A DNA stretch of 64,000 nt from an uncultured Paracoccaceae bacterium (lineage in GTDB: Bacteria; Pseudomonadota; Alphaproteobacteria; Rhodobacterales; Rhodobacteraceae), in contig CALSOO010000006.1 in NCBI GenBank assembly GCA_943787985.1, forward strand, positions 124,001 to 188,000, written 5' to 3'. Positions 45,566 through 53,539 of this stretch are shown here, one piece after another. Made by a program: the position numbers and the translations under genes. How positions within the stretch are numbered: position 1 is the first letter of the stretch; each line of letters opens with the position of its first letter. The notes below the pieces were generated by a model. The model was not told the DNA's origin. It saw only the letters and a program-made list of their open reading frames with translations, and ran no database searches.

Positions 45566-45984
45566 TTGGGCTGCAAGGCAAATGGATCACTGACGTCATC
45601 GGGAACCCGCTGAACAGCGCCGTTAATACGGCTAACCCAGACAATGCGAAACTGCAGTTGTGTGTGAGAGGTGAGCCTGTGCGTTTTGCGCAGGTCATCA
45701 CACACCTGCGCACGCAAAGCATGTAAGCTGTGTGCGCTTGGTTGTATCGCCATCCGTTCCGCAAGGCTCACCATATACAAGGTTCGTGCGCAGTCCGGAT
45801 TCCAGAACAACCGCCCGAACATGTGCCACACCGACAGATGCGCAGGCCGGGGGTGCAGTTCAGCCCACGCACTGGCGTCATTGGTTGAGATGCGCCACTC
45901 CACGCGCGGCGATGCCTCTACCTCCTGAAAAAATCTCCAGGACGGAAACAAGCATGGCAACAACAATGACAACAGGTGCAACAT
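45562..45984 (-). CDS. Hypothetical protein paired with the membrane protein
   Basis: A 140-residue product I do not recognise. It begins with a hydrophobic stretch (MLHLLSLLLPCLFPSW) that may be a signal peptide or anchor, followed by a soluble part with WRFFQEVEASPRVEW and SVWHMFGRLFWNPDC. Its stop overlaps the start of the HTTM-like gene by four bases, so the two are probably one operon and act together at the membrane. Confidence 0.55.
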   Translation of the reverse strand: MLHLLSLLLPCLFPSWRFFQEVEASPRVEWRISTNDASAWAELHPRPAHLSVWHMFGRLFWNPDCARTLYMVSLAERMAIQPSAHSLHALRAQVCDDLRKTHRLTSHTQLQFRIVWVSRINGAVQRVPDDVSDPFALQPK

Positions 45985-46068
45985 AGTGTGGATTAACCAC
46001 GTGCGCCCTTAGCAGCAGGTTAAGCCATGCCAAAATACGGGAAGAAAACTGTAAGCTAGAAACGCCTG

Positions 46069-46095
46069 CCCCGCGTGTTGACGAGACACGCGGGG
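46069..46095. terminator. Perfect GC hairpin near the hypothetical gene
   Basis: CCCCGCGTGT (46069-46078) pairs exactly with ACACGCGGGG (46086-46095) over a 7-base loop. No T-run follows on either strand. It lies downstream of the hypothetical gene ending at 46124 and upstream of the gene starting at 45984, so it may end one transcript or be a 5' structure of the other. Confidence 0.45.
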
Positions 46096-46123
46096 AACCG
46101 AAATTGAACTAACGCTCAAGCCC

Positions 46124-46531
46124 TTAAGAGGCCCTCACACCATCAGGCAGTTGGGTGTACGGCTCAATACGCCGCCGTACGTAATTCTGAAAAAAGACTG
46201 TGATGTCAGGGAACGAAACCTCAAACGCACACCCCACATGAACCCACAAAATAGAAGGCCCGTTCACCACAATCGGTACAGTTAAAAACTTTGCCGCGGG
46301 ATGCCTTTGCGGGTGAAAATCCACCCCAAATATATGACCTTCCGCGCCGACTAACTTTTGGTTGATCCAACAGAGGCGCTCCAAAATTGGAGGGCTTGCA
46401 GGATCTCCCGTCTCACTCATGTTCGAGAGGCTGTCTGAACAAAGGTCAAATTGGACCTCCCAAACACCTTCTCCGGACATAATGTCCTTACTATGTAACG
46501 CTGGATCGTTAGGGCAGCTATCGTGGCTCAA
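46124..46531 (-). CDS. Hypothetical protein in an AT-richer stretch
   Basis: A 135-residue frame with no recognised domain. The composition looks protein-like (GEGVWEVQFDLCSD, ILERLCWINQKLVGAEGHIF, WVHVGCAFEVSFPD), but there is no strong ribosome site and the surrounding DNA (about 46.1-46.8 kb) is visibly more AT-rich than its neighbours, which suggests acquired or non-coding sequence. A plus-strand frame at 46362-46715 overlaps it and looks less like a protein. Weak call. Confidence 0.35.
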   Translation of the reverse strand: MSHDSCPNDPALHSKDIMSGEGVWEVQFDLCSDSLSNMSETGDPASPPILERLCWINQKLVGAEGHIFGVDFHPQRHPAAKFLTVPIVVNGPSILWVHVGCAFEVSFPDITVFFQNYVRRRIEPYTQLPDGVRAS

Positions 46532-46720
46532 ACACTCAGGTGTTAATATTCTGGTGTCTGAAAGTCTGTCCCACCCCGTGTCATCCAGTGACTTAACATT
46601 ACGTTGGGGAAAGAAGTTAATCCTGAAATTTGGACCAAAAATTTACGAAAATTTACGAAAACCCTTTTGTTTCAGTAGACTACCTGTGATTGAATTCGTA
46701 AAAATTTCCCCTTAACAGCA

Positions 46721-46756
46721 CAAAACCGGCCGTAAAAAGGCCGGTTTTGCAGTTTT
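46721..46756 (+). terminator. Strong intrinsic terminator
   Basis: CAAAACCGGCC (46721-46731) pairs perfectly with GGCCGGTTTTG (46739-46749) over a 7-base loop, then TTTTTT occurs on the plus strand after three bases. The 11-bp stem contains A-runs and T-runs, so it could also stop minus-strand transcripts from the protease gene ending at 46808. Confidence 0.75.
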
Positions 46757-46807
46757 TTCGTCTGTTTGGCAGGTTCTGAAATCCTGAAACTAAATCTTTT
46801 GGTGGCC

Positions 46808-48865
46808 CTAAAACGGATTTGGCAGTCTTAAACGCCCGCCCCCTGTCCTTGTTGCAAACGGATTCGGAGGATCAAGCGGCGGGTAGGACGAATCGCTGGC
46901 CTGCGCCGCCGCCTCGACCCATGCTCTATCCGCGGTTTCGCCTGCTTCCAGACCGTCCGCGACCATGCGCGCAACCAATGGGGCTGCAACGCTGGTGCCG
47001 TTCATGCGCACCATGGACCCGCTGCGCGTCCCTGCGCCCATCACGCCAATTTGCACCAAGCTGTCATCGCTGCGCGCGCTGGCATCCGGCCCTTCGCGGT
47101 TGGCATTGGGTTTGCCCCGCACTTTGCTGATGGGTCCAGCAGAGGAATAGACCGCCAACTGTCCGTTGCTTTGGGTCAATCCCCCCACGACGATCGGGAC
47201 CTTCCCGCAGGCAAACCCGCTGAGCGTACCTGCCCGTTTGATCGGGCAATCAGAGCCCGCAGGATCAACAGGCATTGGCATCCCGATCTCGTTTACCTTC
47301 ACGTAACAGGCGTTGTCGAAATAGGACTGTCGCGCGCCGTTGGGATAGCCCGGCAGACGTTCGTCACGCTTGATGCGCACCTCGACTATATCATCGGGAT
47401 CGATCACCCCTTTGGTCAGCTCGATGGTCCACCGCCCTGATGGGGCAAGGTGGACGGCAGGGTCATGACTGGCGGTTGGGTTGACGGCCAGTGTGATAAC
47501 CCCGCGCGCGGTCGGCATTGGCTCAAAGGAATAGCCAAGTTCGGCCACCACATTGCCCTGCGCGTCGTGCAGCACTTGTTTGGAACCGGCGATGGCCTGC
47601 ACCACCATGCTTTGTGGCGCATGCGGGGGCGTGACCCGAACCTGCACAAAATCAGGCGGAGTGGCGGGCGCATAGGGCATCCACATCTGCACATAGTTGC
47701 TGCTGAGGTCATCGGGCATCACATTGAGATCCAGGGACACCGCGTCCGCGTTTTCGAAACTGACCGCGGCATGGGCCTGCGCCATGTTGGAGTTGCCCGC
47801 AGGCAGCAACACACGGATTTCCTGTTCAGGTGTGGATGCCAGTTCGCGGTCCAACATCCGTGCAATCAGGCTGGTACCGTCATGGGGGCCTGCAAAATTG
47901 CCGTAGCTGAAATTGACCACCAACGGGGCAATGGGGCCATCAGGGGCGCCAATGCGGATCTGCTTGGAGCGGCGCAGAATGTAGCGGATCGCTTTTTGCA
48001 AACTGGGGGCCAGATTGGTGCCGCTGGTGTCTTCGGTCACTTTGCTGGGCAATTGAACGGCAATGATGGGGCGTTTGGCGTGGGCCTGTTCCATCGGGTA
48101 TCCCGCCGCCAAAGACATCACATGTGTGCCATGGGCGCGTCGAAACATTGTGGTGGAAAAATACGGGCTGGAAAAATCGATACTGCCCGCATCCGTGTAA
48201 AAGGCCTCGTCATCCAACAGCCCGTTGTGGGTGTGCTTGAGCAACAAGGCGTTGATCTGCCTGCGGTTGAACTTGCGCCCGACTCCGCTGCCGTTGGGCT
48301 TGGGCGCGTCCATGATGAACATCCCTTCCACCCGCGACGAGGTCAGCCCGTCGCGAAACAGATTGTGCCCGAAGGCGATGCCGTCATCAATCACCGCGAC
48401 GGTGACCGTGCCGGGATCAACGACTTTGACCTTGAGAGAGGCCGGTGCGATCTCGTCCTCGGGGTCGGGAAGGGCGCTGCCGGCGGTCACGGTGGCGTCA
48501 GACACTTGCGCGCCCAAATCCACAGTTTTGACGCCGTAGTCATTGCCCGACAGGTTCAGGGCGGTCATCACATCAGGCTTGGCATAGATCGTGACAATCA
48601 GGTCAGGATCGGACAGGTCAGGATCGGACAGGTCGGGATCGGCCGCATCCTCAAGGTGCTCGGCAGGGATCACATAGCGCCCCGCAAAAGCTGCCCCAAG
48701 GGCCGCGTCCAAGGCCGCAACAGTGCCGCCATCAAGTTGTAAAAGAGCGGACCACCACAGGTCGCTCGCCTGCGCACCCGTTTGGGACGCAGACTGGCGC
48801 AGGCGATAATCCGTGACAGGATCAATCGCGCCGCTTTGGTCTTCGGATTTCCAGAGAAGCTGCAT
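46808..48865 (-). CDS. Subtilisin-like serine protease (S8), no signal peptide
   Basis: A 685-residue protease with the S8 triad in order: Asp160 in VAVIDDGIAFGHN, His245 in RRAHGTHVMSLAAG and Ser625 in MNGTSVAAPLVARM, plus the oxyanion Asn in LLPAGNSN. An N-terminal region of about 150 residues includes three DPDL units (residues 76-89) encoded by a 15-bp tandem repeat. A beta-rich insert of about 200 residues precedes the Ser region. No export signal is visible, so it acts inside the cell or leaves by another route. It is 52 bp downstream of the FSG-repeat PAP2 gene, with an AAGGAAG ribosome site. Confidence 0.9.
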   Translation of the reverse strand: MQLLWKSEDQSGAIDPVTDYRLRQSASQTGAQASDLWWSALLQLDGGTVAALDAALGAAFAGRYVIPAEHLEDAADPDLSDPDLSDPDLIVTIYAKPDVMTALNLSGNDYGVKTVDLGAQVSDATVTAGSALPDPEDEIAPASLKVKVVDPGTVTVAVIDDGIAFGHNLFRDGLTSSRVEGMFIMDAPKPNGSGVGRKFNRRQINALLLKHTHNGLLDDEAFYTDAGSIDFSSPYFSTTMFRRAHGTHVMSLAAGYPMEQAHAKRPIIAVQLPSKVTEDTSGTNLAPSLQKAIRYILRRSKQIRIGAPDGPIAPLVVNFSYGNFAGPHDGTSLIARMLDRELASTPEQEIRVLLPAGNSNMAQAHAAVSFENADAVSLDLNVMPDDLSSNYVQMWMPYAPATPPDFVQVRVTPPHAPQSMVVQAIAGSKQVLHDAQGNVVAELGYSFEPMPTARGVITLAVNPTASHDPAVHLAPSGRWTIELTKGVIDPDDIVEVRIKRDERLPGYPNGARQSYFDNACYVKVNEIGMPMPVDPAGSDCPIKRAGTLSGFACGKVPIVVGGLTQSNGQLAVYSSAGPISKVRGKPNANREGPDASARSDDSLVQIGVMGAGTRSGSMVRMNGTSVAAPLVARMVADGLEAGETADRAWVEAAAQASDSSYPPLDPPNPFATRTGGGRLRLPNPF
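48601..48642 (-). repeat. 15-bp tandem repeat inside the S8 protease gene
   Basis: GGTCAGGATCGGACA occurs twice in tandem and then partly a third time with one change. It encodes repeated DPDLS units at residues 76-89 of the protease. An in-frame short repeat of this kind can expand or contract without breaking the gene. Confidence 0.8.
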
Positions 48866-48917
48866 TGGGCTTCCTTTCTTCAGTCAATGAATAGGGTGAA
48901 GGCGAAAGGGCCTGCTC

Positions 48918-50120
48918 CTATGGATTGACGTCTTGCCACTCCTTCACAGCCTCATCCCACAACCACTGCAACGCAGCGGATTCGGTCAGCGTTTTGGACG
49001 AGGACGCTGTTGCGGAGGTCATCCACGTTCCGTGTTGGCTGGACTGAGACCCAACCTGTTCGTCCGTTGCCGGATCGTACAATTGGTGCCAGTTGAAATC
49101 ATCTGCCGCCGCAAAGTTTTCACCGGTGAAGGTGGCACAGCTGCGCGTCCCGTTGGTGCCGGTTTTGTAGGTACACCGTTCCTCGAAATAATCAGCGAGG
49201 GTCAGACCCAGCACTGCCCCGGACACGCTATCAACCGGGAAATGCACACCTGCAACCGTGCGGTTGATGGCAATACGCGCCGCCTGACGCATCAGCATGT
49301 CACCCCATGTGCCGTCCTGATTGTACTGCGAGGTGCCAGAGGCCCGCAGCAGTTTCCACAACAAACGGGCAAGAAAGAACGCCTCGGTTGCGTGACCACT
49401 CGGGAGCGAGCCGTGGGTTGGTGTCGGGATCATCGGCTGGACTTGAGGAGAGAAAACAACGGGGCGTTTGACGGCCAAAGAATATTTGACCCGCATCACA
49501 GAGAAGTTGGACAAGCGCAGGGCCACGCCCAAAAGCTCCAGGGTCTTGGGGGTGCGGGCCGCGTCCATAAAGGTGATGGTTTGCATAAACGGGGCAGGCC
49601 AGCCCATTTGGGACAGGATTTCAGCGCCGCGATCAGGGCGCAAATCGGCGTAGGAAAACAAATAGCTCATTTGCTCTTGAAACTGCGCCATTGTCGGTGC
49701 GCTCAAAGTGGCAAGGGGCTGGTAATCTGTCGTGGGCGGTGCACCGGCGCTGCCTGCTTTGGTCTCAAGCTGCCAGATGTTGGCTGTGCCCGTGCCAGAG
49801 GCGTCCGCGCTAAAGCCCAAGTGGGATTCCAGCTCAAAGGCAAAGATGCTGGCGCGCACTTCGGGGGACAGTTTGGCGAGGTTTGCCGCAGTTTCGGGGT
49901 GCGGTGCTGCCACTGGAAAGTGCGTGGGCAGTGGCACGCCCACGATACCGTCACGGTTGGTGATCAGGGCCTCTGCAGAGACGGGGCTTTCGCCGCCAAA
50001 TCCTGAAAACCCGCTAAAGCCGCTAAAGCCGGAGAATCCACTAAATCCACTAAATCCGCTGAACCCTGAAAACCCTGAAAATCCACTAAATCCGCTTTGC
50101 GGTCCACCATTGTTGCTCAT
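48918..50120 (-). CDS. PAP2/vanadium-haloperoxidase-fold protein with N-terminal FSG repeats
   Basis: A 400-residue protein. Residues 9-42 are a (Phe-Ser-Gly) repeat of ten units ending FGG. The C-terminal domain has the full PAP2/vanadium haloperoxidase signature: K-x6-RP (KYSLAVKRP), PSGHATEAF, and R-x5-H-x3-D (RTVAGVHFPVD). The fold serves vanadate-dependent halide oxidation or phosphate-ester hydrolysis; length and architecture lean towards the haloperoxidase group, but the activity is not decided by motifs. No signal peptide is visible. It lies between a TPR regulator and an S8 protease on the same strand. Confidence 0.85.
   Translation of the reverse strand: MSNNGGPQSGFSGFSGFSGFSGFSGFSGFSGFSGFSGFSGFGGESPVSAEALITNRDGIVGVPLPTHFPVAAPHPETAANLAKLSPEVRASIFAFELESHLGFSADASGTGTANIWQLETKAGSAGAPPTTDYQPLATLSAPTMAQFQEQMSYLFSYADLRPDRGAEILSQMGWPAPFMQTITFMDAARTPKTLELLGVALRLSNFSVMRVKYSLAVKRPVVFSPQVQPMIPTPTHGSLPSGHATEAFFLARLLWKLLRASGTSQYNQDGTWGDMLMRQAARIAINRTVAGVHFPVDSVSGAVLGLTLADYFEERCTYKTGTNGTRSCATFTGENFAAADDFNWHQLYDPATDEQVGSQSSQHGTWMTSATASSSKTLTESAALQWLWDEAVKEWQDVNP
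49992..50096 (-). repeat. Phe-Ser-Gly repeat (10 units, 9-bp period)
   Basis: Ten FSG codon triplets run from 50090 down to 50001, followed by FGG (49992-50000) and preceded by SG. The Ser codons differ between units (AGT, TCA, AGC, TCC) and Gly codons also vary, so the repeat is kept at the protein level rather than by recent DNA slippage. Gly at every third position is collagen-like; Phe-Gly pairs also recall cohesive FG-repeat sequences. Confidence 0.9.
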
Positions 50121-50169
50121 GATGTTCTCCCTTTAAATATACGATTACAATCGCTCACTGTCGTTTCAA

Positions 50170-52215
50170 TCAAAGGGGCACGCCAATTTCTATAAGCGTT
50201 TCCCCAAACTTTCTTCCAATATCAAAGTCACCACTTGGTGAATTTTTCAACCATTGTGTTACGCTTAAATTGGGCTGGAGCCTCATCAGCTTTTCCCCCG
50301 TCGCGCGTGCTTCATCTTCGCGTTTCATTCGCATCAACGCAACTGCTTTTACACGCAGGGTTGAGGTATGTGTGCTGTTGGCCCGTAATGACAGGTCTGA
50401 CAGTTCCAATGCGCGATCGTAATCTTCGGCCGCGATACAGGCAGAGGCCGCCAGCGACAGGAAATAAAATCGCAACGGATCAATGGGCGTCAGCCTGAGG
50501 GAGCGTTCGGTGTCACGCATGGCGCGCGTCCCTTCGCCGCGAAAGGCGTACATCGTTCCGCGCAGCAGTCGCGCGTCTGCGTCGTTGGGGCTGATGTCCA
50601 GTGCCAGATCATAGCGTTCCTGTGCCGTGTCCATGTCCTGCATCAAGTTGGTCATAACGACCCCCTCCGACACCAGCGCGAGCACGTTTTCAGGGTCCAT
50701 ATCCAACGCCCGCTTGGTGCACTCGAACGCCAACTGTGCGTCTTGCACGGGATCAAGTGACCAGCCCTGTTGGACCCGCAACACGTGCCAGCGCGACAAC
50801 CACGCCAAAGGGGAGGCCTGATTGGGCGCCCGCTCGATCACCGCTTCGAGCAGTAATTTGGCCTTGTTGAAATCATCGGGTGACAAGCGGTGCATCAGGG
50901 CCACGGCACTCATCAGCAATGTGTAACTGTCCAGCGTCGGCAAAGGTTGCTGGCGCACTTGTTGCACCGCGCGGGTGTAAATCGCTTTTTGCACGCGGGC
51001 CACGATCCAGTCGATGATCTCGGGGGCATCGAAGCTTTGCTCCACCTCGGCGCGTTCGCTGTCAGCCCATAAAACCCGTCCGGTGGCGACTTCGGAGAGC
51101 TCGGCAAAGACTTCCAAACTGCTGGCGCGCGCGGTGTAGCGGCCTGTCAGGACATAGTTGGTGCCAAGATGGGTTCCAATTTCGCTCAAAGACGCTGCAC
51201 GTTGGCTGAACTTGGTGCTGGAGAGACGCGAAATGACGTTGATTTCCAAAGAGCGCGCAAGGGATGTGATCACGTCATCCGCCAACACCTCCCCCAAGAC
51301 TGCGGCATCAGGGGAGAGGTCGCGGGACTGAAAGGGGATTACTGCGATCGTCGGCAAAAGGTCTTCGCGGCTGACGGCCATGCGCAGGGCCGGGGCCGCA
51401 GCGGGGGCAGACACTTTAAAGCAGCGCACGTGTTCGGTGTCCGGGCTCAAGGCGTGATCGCCCAAGTCCACAATGTCACAGTCCAAACCTGTGGTGAGCA
51501 GCTGCGCGACTGCGGCGGGCACAATAGTATCCCCGTAGGATGCAAAGATCGCCAGATCGGATGCGCGGGCCTGTTCAGTGCCGTTGCTCATATCGATGCC
51601 GATGGCCACGCCGACACCTGAGGCTGCGCACCACGTTTGCACACTTAATGCCACGGCAATCGCCTGCGCGGGGGTCGGGCAGGCAAAGCATGTAAACGGC
51701 GGGAGTGACGACACCGCGATGGCAGATTGCGCATCCAGAATAGGCTGTAATCCTGCGCGGATTGTCTGGATCGATAGAGGTGCTGTCGGATCGAGACGGG
51801 CACAGACCATCGCGCCGACCCGGTTGGCAAGGTCTAGGGCAGCCGCCACCAATTCCTGTCGGATGTGAGGCGAAGCAGCAGGGGCGGGTTCGACCGGAAG
51901 AGCGGTCAGGCAGTAGCCTTTCTTGGGAACGGTGCGCAGAATCTGCCGTGTCGTGTCCCCAATGGCACGGCGAATGTCCGCGATGCACTGGACCAGACTG
52001 TCGTCGGTGACGCTCATTCCAGCCCAGACATCGTCAATCAACATGTCTTTGGTAACGGTCTGTCCGATGTGTTTGGCCAGCAGGCGCAACGCTTGTGCCG
52101 ACTGCGGGCGCAACACCAGAACCGCACCGGCCGCGTCCCGCAACACGTCTTCTCCGCGGTCGTAAACAGCACCGCCCAAAGCGATGCGGGCGTGGGACTG
52201 CTCCGTCAACCTCAT
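50170..52215 (-). CDS. Winged-helix regulator with degenerate cyclase, TolB-like and TPR domains
   Basis: A 681-residue soluble protein. An OmpR/CadC-type winged helix lies at about residues 10-105 (LRPQSAQALRLLAKHIG, ILRTVPKKGYCL). About 125-280 resembles a class III nucleotide cyclase but lacks a recognisable catalytic Asp motif. About 300-410 is the TolB-like domain common in such proteins (TIAVIPFQSRDLSP, GTNYVLTGRYTARAS, GRVLWADSE). TPR-like repeats fill about 430-640. It probably senses a protein or signal and controls the genes just downstream. I use ATG 52215; the frame's TTG at 52233 is less likely. Confidence 0.85.
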   Translation of the reverse strand: MRLTEQSHARIALGGAVYDRGEDVLRDAAGAVLVLRPQSAQALRLLAKHIGQTVTKDMLIDDVWAGMSVTDDSLVQCIADIRRAIGDTTRQILRTVPKKGYCLTALPVEPAPAASPHIRQELVAAALDLANRVGAMVCARLDPTAPLSIQTIRAGLQPILDAQSAIAVSSLPPFTCFACPTPAQAIAVALSVQTWCAASGVGVAIGIDMSNGTEQARASDLAIFASYGDTIVPAAVAQLLTTGLDCDIVDLGDHALSPDTEHVRCFKVSAPAAAPALRMAVSREDLLPTIAVIPFQSRDLSPDAAVLGEVLADDVITSLARSLEINVISRLSSTKFSQRAASLSEIGTHLGTNYVLTGRYTARASSLEVFAELSEVATGRVLWADSERAEVEQSFDAPEIIDWIVARVQKAIYTRAVQQVRQQPLPTLDSYTLLMSAVALMHRLSPDDFNKAKLLLEAVIERAPNQASPLAWLSRWHVLRVQQGWSLDPVQDAQLAFECTKRALDMDPENVLALVSEGVVMTNLMQDMDTAQERYDLALDISPNDADARLLRGTMYAFRGEGTRAMRDTERSLRLTPIDPLRFYFLSLAASACIAAEDYDRALELSDLSLRANSTHTSTLRVKAVALMRMKREDEARATGEKLMRLQPNLSVTQWLKNSPSGDFDIGRKFGETLIEIGVPL

Positions 52216-52510
52216 CCGAGAGAACGCCTGCAAAAGCGCGCTGTTTGTTGTACTGTCATACTACCCTATTTCGGCCCGCGCGTGCCTTTCGAGACACTCA
52301 TCCAGTGGCCACCACCCTACCGTGCAACCTACGCGGTGCGCAGGGCTGCGATCAAGGTATTTTTAAGCGGGCAACTTTGGGTTGAAGTGCTAGGAATTAT
52401 GGGGAATTGGACCGCCTTTGATGATTGATTTTTCAATGGGCTTTCCGCTAACATTCGAGAGGGAAGGCGCACGCCACCCGAGCATATTTCATCCGCTGGG
52501 GAGGCGTATC

Positions 52511-53536
52511 ATGAGCCAGTCAACAATTTCTGCCGCACAATATCGAGGTGACAAAACATTTACCGTGCAATCCGTGCCACTGCCATCGCCCGCCAAAGGG
52601 GAAGTGGCTGTCCGCATCGCATATTGCGGGATTTGTGGTACCGACATGCATGTGTTTCACGGCAATATGGACGCGCGGGTCGGGTTCACACGGGTGCTTG
52701 GCCATGAGATGTCGGGAACAGTGGAACAGGACGCAGAAGGCTATAAAAAAGGGCAGAAAGTGGTGGTGCGACCGCTGGATCACTGTGGGGATTGTCCTGC
52801 ATGTAACGCAGGGCACCAACATATTTGCCACTCTTTGAAGTTCCTTGGACTGGATACGGACGGGGCCATGCAAGAGGTCTGGAATGTGCCTGCACACACC
52901 CTGCATCTCCTGCCTGATGACATCCGTATGGATCACGCCGCCTTGATCGAACCTGTTGCCGTGGCCTGCCATGATGTGCGCTTGTCGAGCTTGCAAGCGG
53001 GCGAAGATGTGCTTGTCATCGGGGGTGGTCCAATCGGGGTGCTGGTCGCGATGGTTGCACGTGGTGCGGGGGGCAAGGTTGTGATCTCTGAAGTTAATCC
53101 GCACCGCCTAAAAATTATGCAGAAACTGGGGTTTGAAACGATCAATCCCGTCGAAGCGGACTTGCCTGCCGAAATTATGGCCCGCACGGGCAACAAGGGG
53201 GCGGATGTTGTGTTTGAGGTTTCTGGCACGCAGCCGGGTGTGGATGCGATGACGGCCTGTGCCGCCACGCGCGCCCGCATTGTTATGGTGGCGATCCATG
53301 CCAGCAAACCTGCGGTCGATATGTTCCAGTTCTTTTGGCGTGAATTGCAGCTTGTGGGCGTGCGCGTCTATGAGCCTGAAGACTATGAAAAAGCGATCAC
53401 GATGATCACGTCCGGCGGGGTCGATGCGGACACTGTCATCACAGATGTCGCCCCTTTGGCTGACATTCAAAAAGCGTTTGAGAACCTCGACGCGAGCCCA
53501 ACGGCCCTGAAAAGCCTGATCAAAGTAGGAGCGTAA
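52511..53536 (+). CDS. Zinc-dependent alcohol/polyol dehydrogenase (MDR family)
   Basis: A 341-residue medium-chain dehydrogenase. It has catalytic-zinc ligands in YCGICGTDMH and LGHEMSG, the structural-zinc cysteine cluster CGDCPACNAGHQHIC, and the nucleotide-binding VLVIGGGPIGVLVAMVA. It oxidises a secondary alcohol of a sugar acid or polyol with NAD(P). The kduD-like gene starts four bases later, so a hexonate/hexuronate route such as idonate-type oxidation is likely. ATG 52511 is chosen by family N-terminus; the 31-codon extension lacks similarity. Confidence 0.88.
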   Translation: MSQSTISAAQYRGDKTFTVQSVPLPSPAKGEVAVRIAYCGICGTDMHVFHGNMDARVGFTRVLGHEMSGTVEQDAEGYKKGQKVVVRPLDHCGDCPACNAGHQHICHSLKFLGLDTDGAMQEVWNVPAHTLHLLPDDIRMDHAALIEPVAVACHDVRLSSLQAGEDVLVIGGGPIGVLVAMVARGAGGKVVISEVNPHRLKIMQKLGFETINPVEADLPAEIMARTGNKGADVVFEVSGTQPGVDAMTACAATRARIVMVAIHASKPAVDMFQFFWRELQLVGVRVYEPEDYEKAITMITSGGVDADTVITDVAPLADIQKAFENLDASPTALKSLIKVGA

Positions 53537-53539
53537 CCC

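Noticed and set aside
46635..46665. Two tandem AAAATTTACG units as possible replication iterons
   Set aside because: Only two copies and no replication initiator gene nearby.
46362..46715. 117-codon plus-strand frame
   Set aside because: Overlaps the better minus-strand frame, has no ribosome site and runs into the terminator hairpin.
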